Part shown: one piece after another, positions 36,676 through 44,240 of the stretch
How positions within the stretch are numbered: position 1 is the first letter of the stretch
How the letters are laid out: each line of letters starts with the position of its first letter
Assembly (NCBI GenBank): GCA_002066995.1
Contig: MWTC01000012.1
Location: forward strand, 1 to 64,000
From: Sphingobacteriales bacterium UTBCD1
Lineage (GTDB): Bacteria; Bacteroidota; Bacteroidia; Chitinophagales; Chitinophagaceae
Length of the DNA stretch: 64,000 nt
Reading direction: 5' to 3'
The notes under the pieces: generated by a model
What the model was told of the DNA's origin: nothing
Database searches by the model: none
What the model saw: only the letters and a program-made list of their open reading frames with translations
Made by a program: the position numbers and the translations under genes

Positions 36676-36689
36676 ATGTAAAATAATTG

Positions 36690-36836
36690 ATGAGAGATTA
36701 TAAAAAATATGATGTTTGGAGGAAAGCACATGATTTTACTCTTTTCATTTATAAAGAAATAATTTCAGAATTTCCGAAATCAGAAAGCCGGGTTTTCAAC
36801 ATTAAGCGTCCGGCTTTCGCTTTAAGCATAAAATGA
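36690..36836 (+). pseudogene. truncated four-helix-bundle (S23/IVP-like) gene
   Basis: A 48-codon frame starts MRDYKKYDVWRKAHDFTLFIYK and continues EIISEFPKSE, the usual N-terminus of four-helix-bundle family proteins, which normally run to about 120 residues. After SE the sequence switches to unrelated codons and ends TGA, overlapping the argF' ATG (ATGA). The remaining three helices are missing, so this is a remnant; translation might still couple to argF'. Confidence 0.7.
36784..36817 (+). repeat. stem-loop just upstream of argF'
   Basis: AAAGCCGG (36784-36791) pairs with CCGGCTTT (36810-36817) over an 18-base loop, 15 bases before the argF' start. It coincides with the point where four-helix-bundle homology stops, so the hairpin may be an inserted repeat. 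Confidence 0.5.
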
Positions 36837-37795
36837 GAAACTTTATTTCTGTTAACGATATAAAGAATATTGATCAACTGGTTCAAAAGGCGCTGGACTA
36901 TAAAAGTGATCCGTTAAAAGATAAAACACTGGGTATCCATAAGCGCATCGGATGTTTGTTTCTCAATCCGAGTATGCGTACAAGGCTCAGTACACAAATA
37001 GCTGCGCAAAATTTAGGAATGGAAGCCATAGTTTTTAACGTAGGACAGGAAGGCTGGGCACTGGAATTTGAAGATGAAGCCATCATGAGTGGCAATACTG
37101 TAGAGCATGTAAAAGATGCAGCGCCGGTATTGGGAAAATATTTTGACATACTTGCCATCCGCACTTTTCCTTCATTAAAAAACCGGGAAGATGATTACAG
37201 TGAATTATTCATAAAACAGTTTATAAAATACACCGGCGTACCCATTGTAAGTTTAGAAAGTGCAACACTACATCCGTTACAAAGCCTAACGGATGTACTT
37301 ACCATTACAGAGGAAAGTCAAAATTCAAAATTAAAAAGACCAAAGATCGTCCTTACCTGGGCGCCGCATGTGAAGCCCCTGCCCCAATGTGTGGCTAACA
37401 GTTTTTCCCAATGGATCAATGCATGGGGGATAGCTGATTTTGTGATTACCCATCCGGAAGATTATGAACTGGACGAACAATTCACCAAAGGAGCAACGAT
37501 CACACATAACCAGGATGAAGCTTTGAAAAATGCAGATTTTGTATATGTCAAAAACTGGAGCACTTACCGGGATTACGGAAAAATTTATTGCAACGATCCT
37601 GAATGGATGCTCACCAAAGAAAAATTATCATTGACCAATAGTGCTAAAGTAATGCATTGCCTTCCTGTAAGAAGAAATGTAGAACTCAGTGATGAAATTT
37701 TAGACAGCCCGAATAGCATTGTAACACAACAGGCTGGCAACAGGGTTTGGGCAGCACAGGCGGTGTTAAGTGAATTAATAAAATCAAATTTTTAA
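36833..37795 (+). CDS. N-acetyl- or N-succinyl-ornithine carbamoyltransferase
   Basis: A 320-residue transcarbamylase making N-acyl-citrulline, the Bacteroidota version of argF. The carbamoyl-phosphate loop is FLNPSMRTRLSTQ (44-56), followed by GWALEF, NTVEHVKDAAPVLGKYFDILAIRTFP, the HPLQSLTD motif, TWAPHVKPLPQCVANSF and HCLPVRRNV. These match acyl-ornithine enzymes, not ordinary ornithine carbamoyltransferase. The residue that separates acetyl (Glu) from succinyl (Pro) enzymes is Val90 here, so the acyl group used is not settled by sequence. It begins at the stop of a truncated four-helix-bundle gene. Confidence 0.92.
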   Translation: MRNFISVNDIKNIDQLVQKALDYKSDPLKDKTLGIHKRIGCLFLNPSMRTRLSTQIAAQNLGMEAIVFNVGQEGWALEFEDEAIMSGNTVEHVKDAAPVLGKYFDILAIRTFPSLKNREDDYSELFIKQFIKYTGVPIVSLESATLHPLQSLTDVLTITEESQNSKLKRPKIVLTWAPHVKPLPQCVANSFSQWINAWGIADFVITHPEDYELDEQFTKGATITHNQDEALKNADFVYVKNWSTYRDYGKIYCNDPEWMLTKEKLSLTNSAKVMHCLPVRRNVELSDEILDSPNSIVTQQAGNRVWAAQAVLSELIKSNF

Positions 37796-37816
37796 TTTTT
37801 ATTGCTTGATGGTTTT

Positions 37817-38623
37817 ATGGTTGAGTTGTTAGTCATAAAAATCGGAGGAAACATTATAGATGATGAAGCAAAGCTTTCATCCTTCCTGAAATTGTTTGCC
37901 GCAATTGACGGTCCGAAGATCCTGGTTCATGGCGGAGGAAAGCTGGCAACACAGATGGCCGGAAAGCTCAACATACATCAGAAGATGGTGGATGGCAGAA
38001 GGATCACTGATGCAGAAACATTGAAGATCATTACAATGGTCTATGCCGGATACATCAATAAAAATATCGTTGCAAAACTGCAGTCGCTTCATTGCAACAG
38101 TATCGGGCTTTGCGGAGCGGACGGCAATGCGATCCTTGCACACAAAAGAATACATCCGGATATTGATTACGGATTTGCCGGTGATATTGATTCAGTAAAT
38201 TCTTCTTTCCTGAAAACCTGCCTCTCCAATGAAATGACTCCCGTCATTGCCCCGGTCACGGCGGATAAAAACGGGCAATTGTTAAATACCAATGCCGATA
38301 CCATTGCAGGTGAAATAGCAAAAGCAATGAGTTTTTTATATGAAGTAGAACTGATTTTTACATTTGAGAAAAGCGGTGTACTGCTTGATGTCAACGATGA
38401 CTCATCGGTTATCAAAAGGCTTGATAAAAATTACTATGAACAGCTCAAACATCCTCCTTCAGTGAGTGAAGGAACAAAAATATTTGCAGGGATGATTCCC
38501 AAATTAGACAATGCATTCGCTGCGTTGAACAGCGGAGTAAAACAAGTGAGGATTGGAAAAGCAGAAGAATTGGATCATTTAATAACAGGAACCAAAGGAA
38601 CCCTTATCAGCAATGAACCCTGA
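37817..38623 (+). CDS. argB: acetylglutamate kinase
   Basis: A 268-residue amino-acid kinase phosphorylating N-acyl-glutamate. Signatures are VIKIGGNIIDD (residues 6-16), the phosphate loop ILVHGGGKLATQM, IGLCGADGNAI, the substrate region TPVIAPVTADKNGQLLNTNADTIAGEIA and GMIPKLDNAFAALNSGVKQVRIG. I chose the ATG at 37817 over a TTG five codons upstream. Its end overlaps the next gene by 11 bases, indicating translational coupling. Confidence 0.94.
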   Translation: MVELLVIKIGGNIIDDEAKLSSFLKLFAAIDGPKILVHGGGKLATQMAGKLNIHQKMVDGRRITDAETLKIITMVYAGYINKNIVAKLQSLHCNSIGLCGADGNAILAHKRIHPDIDYGFAGDIDSVNSSFLKTCLSNEMTPVIAPVTADKNGQLLNTNADTIAGEIAKAMSFLYEVELIFTFEKSGVLLDVNDDSSVIKRLDKNYYEQLKHPPSVSEGTKIFAGMIPKLDNAFAALNSGVKQVRIGKAEELDHLITGTKGTLISNEP

Positions 38624-39686
38624 TCAACTAAACCAATTATATGACGAAGCGACCGGCCTTTTAAAAAAACTGATCGCCACTCCTTCTTTCAGCAGGGAAG
38701 AAGATAAGACCTCTGAACTTCTGGAAAATTTTTTCAAAGAAAGAAATATTCTGGTTCATAAACATTTATATAATGTGTGGGCTAAAAATAAATTTTTTGA
38801 CGAAAGGAAACCCACGTTACTGCTGAATTCCCATCACGATACCGTAAAGCCCAACTCTCAGTACACAAAAAATCCGTTCAATCCCATTATTGAAGAAGGT
38901 AAGCTTTTCGGGCTTGGCAGTAATGATGCCGGGGGATCTTTGGTGTCGCTGATTGCAGCCTTCCTGTATTTTCATGAAAAAGAAGATCTGAAATACAATC
39001 TTATCCTTGCCGCTTCAGCAGAAGAAGAAATTTCCGGCATCAATGGAATCGAATCTTTGTTAAATCAACTGGGACCAATTGACTGTTCCATTGTAGGGGA
39101 ACCTACCCAAATGCAAATGGCAGTTGCAGAAAGAGGATTGATGGTGCTGGACTGCATAGCTAAAGGAAAGGCGGGGCATGCAGCGAGAAAGGAAGGTGAA
39201 AACGCCATTTACAAAGCAATTAAAGATATTGAGTGGCTTACCTCTTATAAATTTCCTAAGGTTTCCGGTTTATTGGGACCGGTGAATATGGATGTAACGG
39301 TGATTGAAACGGATAATAAAGCCCATAACGTAGTCCCGGCGCAATGCAAATTTGTAGTGGACGTACGGGTGAATGAATTATATACATTCGAAGAAATTTT
39401 CGGAGTGATAAAAGCAAATATAGCGAGTGAAGTGAAAACAAGAAGTTTTCGCCTGCGCTCAACAGCTATTTCATTAGACCATCCATTGGTACAGGCGGGG
39501 TTGCAACTCGGAAGAAATTATTACGGCTCTCCTACCACTTCGGACAAAGCACTGATGCCATTTCCTGCTTTGAAGATGGGGCCCGGAGATTCCGGCAGAA
39601 GCCATTCGGCAGATGAGTATATTTATGTAGAGGAGATCAGGGAAGGGATCGGATTGTACATTCAGTTATTGGAGGGGGTTTTATAA
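38613..39686 (+). CDS. argE: M20 metallopeptidase, acylornithine/acylcitrulline deacetylase
   Basis: A 357-residue zinc amidohydrolase of the ArgE/DapE M20 family. The metal and catalytic residues are visible in LLLNSHHDTVKP, GLGSNDAGGSLVSLI, ASAEEEISG, CSIVGEPTQM and the C-terminal GPGDSGRSHSADEYI. In this operon it most likely removes the acyl group from N-acyl-citrulline or N-acyl-ornithine before argG acts. It overlaps argB by 11 bases and is followed by an inserted four-helix-bundle gene. Confidence 0.88.
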   Translation: MNPDQLNQLYDEATGLLKKLIATPSFSREEDKTSELLENFFKERNILVHKHLYNVWAKNKFFDERKPTLLLNSHHDTVKPNSQYTKNPFNPIIEEGKLFGLGSNDAGGSLVSLIAAFLYFHEKEDLKYNLILAASAEEEISGINGIESLLNQLGPIDCSIVGEPTQMQMAVAERGLMVLDCIAKGKAGHAARKEGENAIYKAIKDIEWLTSYKFPKVSGLLGPVNMDVTVIETDNKAHNVVPAQCKFVVDVRVNELYTFEEIFGVIKANIASEVKTRSFRLRSTAISLDHPLVQAGLQLGRNYYGSPTTSDKALMPFPALKMGPGDSGRSHSADEYIYVEEIREGIGLYIQLLEGVL

Positions 39687-39715
39687 GTTTGTTGTTGGTT
39701 GGGGGTTGCAGGATA

Positions 39716-40177
39716 CAGGTTACAGGTTGCAGGTTTCTGGTTACAAGGGAAAGTAAAACGCCTTTTATATGAAAAGTTACAGGGAATTGGATATTTATAA
39801 GGAATCAAAACAATTAGCAATTGAGGTTCACAAAATGACTTTATCCTTGCCAAAACTTGAATTGTATGAAGAAGGAAGTCAAATTCGCAGATCTTCTAAA
39901 GCTATTGCAGCATTAATTGTTGAAGGATATGGTAGAAGACGGTATAAAATGGATTATATCAAATATCTTGTGTATGCCCAGGCTGAATGTGATGAAACAA
40001 TAGTACACTTAGAATTTTTGTTTGAGACAAATTCTTTGCAAAGCGAAAAAATATTTCAAAGTCTGAAGTCGGCATATAACGTTTTAAGCAGGAAAATCAA
40101 CAAATACATTCAATGGGTTGAAGAAAACTGGAACGAATTTCCGGATCAAAGTACCGGAAACCTGTAACAGGCAACCT
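39716..40177. repeat. imperfect inverted repeats flanking a four-helix-bundle gene
   Basis: The left arm (39716-39744, containing CAGGTTACAGGTTGCAGG) and the reverse complement of the right arm (40153-40177, containing CAGGTTGCCTGTTACAGG) match at about 22 of 27 positions. The left arm also holds direct repeats of GGTTGCAGG. The right arm overlaps the last codons of the enclosed gene. The layout resembles the stem that encloses S23 genes in 23S rRNA intervening sequences. Confidence 0.6.
39769..40167 (+). CDS. four-helix-bundle protein (S23/IVP-like) inserted in the arg operon
   Basis: A 132-residue helical protein: MKSYRELDIYKESKQLAIEVHKM, then the hallmark EGSQIRRSSKAIAALIVEGYGRR, MDYIKYLVYAQAECDETIVHLEFL and a C-terminal helix ending EENWNEF. 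This is the four-helix-bundle family related to 23S rRNA intervening-sequence proteins. It has no known role in arginine synthesis and separates argE from argH. It is flanked by inverted repeats and belongs to a different subgroup from the two copies near the giant kinase. Confidence 0.85.
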   Translation: MKSYRELDIYKESKQLAIEVHKMTLSLPKLELYEEGSQIRRSSKAIAALIVEGYGRRRYKMDYIKYLVYAQAECDETIVHLEFLFETNSLQSEKIFQSLKSAYNVLSRKINKYIQWVEENWNEFPDQSTGNL

Positions 40178-40191
40178 GAAATAAAATAATT

Positions 40192-41553
40192 ATGAAACTT
40201 TGGCAAAAAAATACAGATTCGCTTAAGGAAGTTGAACAATTTACCGTTGGCAATGACCGTGAATTTGATTTGCTCCTGGCACCTTTTGATATATTAGGCT
40301 CTATTGCACATGCAAAAATGCTGGCTGAAGCGGGGTTGATCAGCAAAGAAGAAAGCGATCAACTGGTAAAAGAATTACAAATCATTTATAGTTCCATTCA
40401 AAATTTCCCGCCTGACGGACGGGCAGGAAAATTTAAAATTCAAAATAATGTCGAGGATGTTCATTCCCAGGTAGAATTTCTCCTCACTGAAAAATTGGGT
40501 GATACCGGTAAGAAAATTCATACGGCAAGAAGCCGCAATGACCAGGTGCTGGTGGATATAAAACTTTTTCTCCGCCATGAAATAGAACAATTGGTCAATA
40601 ACGTCCTGCCTTTCTTTGAACTGCTTCAGTCGCAAAGTGAAAAATATAAAGATTATCTTTTTCCCGGCTACACACATTTCCAATTAGCCATGCCCTCCTC
40701 CTTCGGATTATGGTTTGGCGCTTATGCAGAAAGCCTGGTGGATGACCTCACAACCTTAAAAGCTGCTTATGATGTGGTGAATAAAAACCCGCTGGGTTCT
40801 GCTGCAGGCTATGGATCATCATTTCCCATTAACAGAACGCTGACCTCAAAACTGCTGGGTTTTGATGATCTGAATTATAATGTGGTGTATGCTCAGATGG
40901 GCAGAGGAAAAACGGAACGGATCGTTGCGATGGCGTTGTCCAATATTGCCGATACGTTGTCTAAACTCAGCATGGATGCCTGCCTGTACCTGAATCAGAA
41001 TTTCGGGTTTATCAGTTTTCCTCCTGAACTGACCACGGGTTCCAGCATCATGCCTCATAAAAAGAATCCTGATGTATTCGAACTGATCCGTTCCCATTGC
41101 AATCAAATAAAAGCATTGCCCAATGAGATCATGATGATGACCACCAATCTTCCTTCCGGTTACCACCGCGACCTGCAATTATTGAAAGAACATTTATTTC
41201 CCGCTTTTAAAACATTGAAAGATTGTATTGAAATGGCAGGGCTGATGTTATCCAATATAAAGATCAAAAAGGATATCCTGGCCGATGAAAAATACAAATA
41301 CCTTTTCACGGTTGATGAAGTGAACCAACTGGTGATGCAGGGCATTCCCTTCCGTGATGCATATAAAATCGTTGGACAAAAAGTGGAAGACGGAACCTTT
41401 ACTCCTCCTTCTTTGAGCGAAGCCGGTAAGGGGATTCATGAAGGGAGCATCGGGAATCTTTGTACGGAAGAAATAAAAAAGCAAATGCAAAAAGTCTTGG
41501 ACTCATTTCCATTTGCATCTGTAAATACCGCAATTAATAATTTGCTGAAATAA
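40192..41553 (+). CDS. argH: argininosuccinate lyase
   Basis: A 453-residue lyase splitting argininosuccinate to arginine and fumarate, the last step of the operon. The superfamily signature GSSIMPHKKNPDVFELIR is clear, as are TARSRNDQVLVDIKLFLR and GYTHFQLAMPSSFGLW. Residues 72-79 (FPPDGRAG) are an insertion encoded by a palindromic repeat, located in a loop before NVEDVHSQVE, where lyases vary in length. The gene starts 24 bases after the four-helix-bundle gene. Confidence 0.95.
   Translation: MKLWQKNTDSLKEVEQFTVGNDREFDLLLAPFDILGSIAHAKMLAEAGLISKEESDQLVKELQIIYSSIQNFPPDGRAGKFKIQNNVEDVHSQVEFLLTEKLGDTGKKIHTARSRNDQVLVDIKLFLRHEIEQLVNNVLPFFELLQSQSEKYKDYLFPGYTHFQLAMPSSFGLWFGAYAESLVDDLTTLKAAYDVVNKNPLGSAAGYGSSFPINRTLTSKLLGFDDLNYNVVYAQMGRGKTERIVAMALSNIADTLSKLSMDACLYLNQNFGFISFPPELTTGSSIMPHKKNPDVFELIRSHCNQIKALPNEIMMMTTNLPSGYHRDLQLLKEHLFPAFKTLKDCIEMAGLMLSNIKIKKDILADEKYKYLFTVDEVNQLVMQGIPFRDAYKIVGQKVEDGTFTPPSLSEAGKGIHEGSIGNLCTEEIKKQMQKVLDSFPFASVNTAINNLLK
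40407..40427. repeat. GC-rich palindromic micro-repeat inside argH
   Basis: A 21-base element reading CCCGCC, TGACGGA, CGGGCAGG. It matches the reverse complement of the element at 22258-22278 at 19 of 21 positions and encodes PPDGRAG without disturbing the argH frame. Confidence 0.75.
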
Positions 41554-41720
41554 TTTCTGATCACTTATCTTTAATTGTTTATATGCTGATTCCGGTTTCA
41601 CTATATTTAAAAGAGCCCTTTAAAAACAACATAAAGATTGAATCTTTTATTGCATTGCTTCGTGCCGGTACGAAACAATACAAGAGTAATTGAAAGATGT
41701 TATATTTATAACAATAGCTT

Positions 41721-41743
41721 CAGCCTTTCCCGTTAACGGGCTG
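41721..41743. repeat. palindrome upstream of the FkbM methyltransferase
   Basis: CCCGTTAACGGG (41729-41740) is a perfect 12-base palindrome bracketed by CAGCC and GGCTG. It sits 38 bases before the methyltransferase start and lacks a T-run, so it is more likely a repeat or binding site than a terminator. Confidence 0.5.
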
Positions 41744-41780
41744 CACCTATTGGCTATCATAAATAAATCCTTTCTCAATA

Positions 41781-42611
41781 ATGATAAACTATTTCAAAGC
41801 ATCCTTCAAAAGAAAAATGGCAAGGCGTTTTACAAAAGAATACCCGCCTAAGATTGCCACTTACCAACTTAATGACATCGGCACTGTGGAGTTTGCCAAT
41901 TGGACAAATCCTTTAGCTCCCTTACAGCAATTAAGTCCTGAAATGGTTGAGTTTTTCAAAAAATTTATTAAAAAAGGAGATCTCGTAATAGATATCGGGG
42001 CAAATATTGGTGATACCACTGTACCCATGGCTCTCTGTGCAGGCACTGAAGGCCTGGCATTGGGGTTTGACCCAAACCCTTATGTTTTTAAAATATTACA
42101 GGCAAATGCCAGCCTGAACAAGGATAAAACAAATATTGTCCCCGTTCCCTTCGCCATATCCAGCCAGGAAGAAGAATTTTATTTCATATCTTCTGAAGCT
42201 TCTTTCAGCAACGGAGGGATATCACCGACAAAAAACAGTAAACATGGGAAATTTGTCCACTCAGAAAAAATAAAAGGAGTTAACCTGAAAAATTTCCTGG
42301 AGACGCATTACAGGCAATGGCTGAACAAACTCTCCTTTATAAAAATTGATACGGAAGGGTATGACAAGGAAATCATCAGGTCCATAAGTGACCTGATAGT
42401 AACTTATAAACCTGCTCTCATTGCAGAGAGTTTCGGCAAAGCTACAGACGAGGCTAAGATGGAATTATTCGGGAATATCGAACGGCTCGGCTATGAAATA
42501 TTTTATTTTGAAGACTTTAATGTTACAGCAAAAATTCAAAAGCTTCATCACAAATCTGACATGACAAACTACCGGCAAACCATCAATATCTATGCTTTGC
42601 CCGAAAAATGA
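41781..42611 (+). CDS. FkbM-family SAM-dependent methyltransferase
   Basis: A 276-residue methyltransferase. The SAM loop VIDIGANIGDTTVPMAL is around residues 70-86, followed by GFDPNPYVFKILQANASLNK, and by NFLETHYRQWLNKLSFIKIDTEGYDKEIIRSI, the FkbM-type region with the acidic DTEGYD. Family members methylate hydroxyl groups on sugars, polyketides and other secondary products, often in surface-polysaccharide loci. No glycosyltransferases are adjacent here, so the acceptor is unknown. Confidence 0.87.
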   Translation: MINYFKASFKRKMARRFTKEYPPKIATYQLNDIGTVEFANWTNPLAPLQQLSPEMVEFFKKFIKKGDLVIDIGANIGDTTVPMALCAGTEGLALGFDPNPYVFKILQANASLNKDKTNIVPVPFAISSQEEEFYFISSEASFSNGGISPTKNSKHGKFVHSEKIKGVNLKNFLETHYRQWLNKLSFIKIDTEGYDKEIIRSISDLIVTYKPALIAESFGKATDEAKMELFGNIERLGYEIFYFEDFNVTAKIQKLHHKSDMTNYRQTINIYALPEK

Positions 42612-43059
42612 ACTACCTGCTTTGTGAAGTCACCTGATTTTCTTTGCCAGTAATTGGTCCGGCCTGGCACAGATTGAAGGCCTATGTTAATAAAACTGAA
42701 TGCCGTCAAAACCAATATAAAATCGCCTTGGCAAATCGTGATATGAAGTTTTATTAAACAAAATAAAAATCAGATCCCTGGTTACCGGCGAAAGAGTAGC
42801 ATTGGGAAATCCCTAAACACGTTTAATCCGGACGAAAGAAGAAAATAAGATCATTGTGGATCTTTGGAATGGCTCAACTCTGGAAAAAATGCTAAATAGA
42901 TCTTACAACTTTCATCCAAAAATCCTGAACAGACTCTGTCTCCGATATGATAATTTTTTTAATGAAATGCAAAGTTTTAAATCGAAAAAGATATACAAAT
43001 CCTGCTTCGCCTAGCTTTTCTTATCTGAAAACAAAAAATCAATGGGGAAATTCTTGATA
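42612..43059. other. intergenic stretch without a supported gene
   Basis: About 450 bases between the FkbM gene and the UbiA remnant. A plus-strand frame is open for about 65 codons after a stop near 42815, but it lacks a credible start and resembles nothing I recognise. It may be decayed coding sequence. Confidence 0.4.
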
Positions 43060-43580
43060 ATATACTAGTTCCATTCACAACACAATCATCTTCATTAGTA
43101 CCAGATCAATGATAAGCCCCAAAGAAAAGAGTGAGCCGAAACGTTTGTTGTACAATAAAGCCTGCTGTACCAAATACAAAGACCAGACAAGATATGCTCC
43201 TCACAAGAGAGCAATAGCCAGTGAAACTATAATATAAATGTAGAGTGTAGTCCTTGAGAGCAATCCATGCTCCACTGTTTGCGGACCGTATTGAGATCGT
43301 TAATAATTATCCTTATCAATTCCCATTTTAGAATCTACCAGGTCATTGATCAGGTTATTAGATGCATGGGCAAAGATCAACCCGATGAAAGCCGCTGCAA
43401 AGTTCGTCCAGATAAAAGTTCCCGAATGAAATACCAGCAAGCCGCCGATGATACAGGAAATAGCTGTCATGACAAAAACAGCCGACCGTGTTGAGATCAG
43501 CCATTTTGAAACAACGTCCAGTTTCATCCACTCTTCCTACGGGATCCTTGGTATTGTTTTCAGGGTTTTGCACCACATTT
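43060..43580 (-). pseudogene. decayed UbiA-family prenyltransferase
   Basis: The minus strand reads KWLISTRSAVFVMTAISCIIGGLLVF, then FAHASNNLINDLVDSKMGIDKDNY, which holds the prenyl-diphosphate motif in degraded context (NDLVDSKMGID against the usual NDxxDxxxGvD). After a TAA the same frame continues RSQYGPQTVEHGLLSRTTLYIY and, past a TGA, GAYLVWSLYLVQQALL. Several in-frame stops and the loss of the second half make it a pseudogene, perhaps of a menaquinone-type octaprenyltransferase. Confidence 0.7.
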
Positions 43581-43722
43581 TAAAATTGATCGTATGCATG
43601 GTTTGCTGTTTTCCTTAACAAATAAATTAGTTGCAGAAGCTCAGTAAACATAAGATAAGTACCCGAAAAATTATCGTTTACATTTGGAAAGTTCAGGCCG
43701 GCACCGGATACCTGAAGGAACT

Positions 43723-43944
43723 TTAAAAAATTTTTCCCTCTCCTTCCATCTTTACTTTAATAATTTTCTTCAGGCCTTCCATATTTTCCGTATGCAATTT
43801 TTGCATCATATTCCTGATATGCGCTTTCAGTATTTTTTTACTGATCCCAAACCGGCCGGCAATGTGACTAAAGGAACGATTCTTCAATAATTCCAGGGCT
43901 ATTTCCAGTTCCCGTTCAATGAGTTCTTCAGATTTGAATTCCAT
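43723..43944 (-). CDS. small LuxR-type HTH protein
   Basis: A 73-residue protein, MEFKSEELIERELEIALELLKNRSFSH, then IAGRFGISKKILKAHIRNMMQKL. The last part fits the helix-turn-helix of LuxR/GerE response regulators (recognition helix ISKKILKAHIRNMMQKL). No receiver domain precedes it, so it is either a stand-alone DNA-binding protein or the surviving end of a regulator. It lies between a decayed gene and a terminator, which leans toward a remnant. Confidence 0.5.
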   Translation of the reverse strand: MEFKSEELIERELEIALELLKNRSFSHIAGRFGISKKILKAHIRNMMQKLHTENMEGLKKIIKVKMEGEGKIF

Positions 43945-44240
43945 TTTACTTCTATAAATAAATGATAAAGAATTTTCATGACCATCAGAGAGTAAGGGCT
44001 AAAACAGCAAGCTAAAGGCAGAGTGCATTTCAGATCAATAAACGGTTGCAGGCTAATTCTTTCAAAAAAAGCTGTTGATGCTGCCGGGAAGCAGCTTCAA
44101 CAGCTGGCGGATCGTTTCATTCAAATAACCTGAGTTATGCAATACACCCTGCTCTTTGAATCCGGAAGGCGTTGCAAACATTCATCAAGAGGTAGCCGGA
44201 TTTTTTTTAACAGCCTGCCTGACTTTCCCTTTTAAACATT
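43945..44240. other. intergenic region containing a terminator
   Basis: No gene is visible in these 296 bases; the only structure is the strong hairpin at 44064-44105. The rest is AT-rich without recognisable repeats. Confidence 0.5.
44064..44105 (-). terminator. rho-independent terminator of the beta-propeller lipoprotein gene
   Basis: The arms 44070-44084 and 44091-44105 pair at 14 of 15 positions around a six-base loop. On the minus strand the stem is followed by seven T (44064-44070). It lies 135 bases downstream of the gene ending at 44241. Confidence 0.8.

Noticed and set aside
14341-40167. Four-helix-bundle proteins as the accessory protein (Avd) of a diversity-generating retroelement
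   Set aside because: No reverse transcriptase and no template/variable repeat pair is visible anywhere in the window; the family similarity alone is not enough.
42612-43059. A 65-codon open stretch downstream of the FkbM gene
   Set aside because: It has an upstream stop, no plausible start and no similarity I can name.
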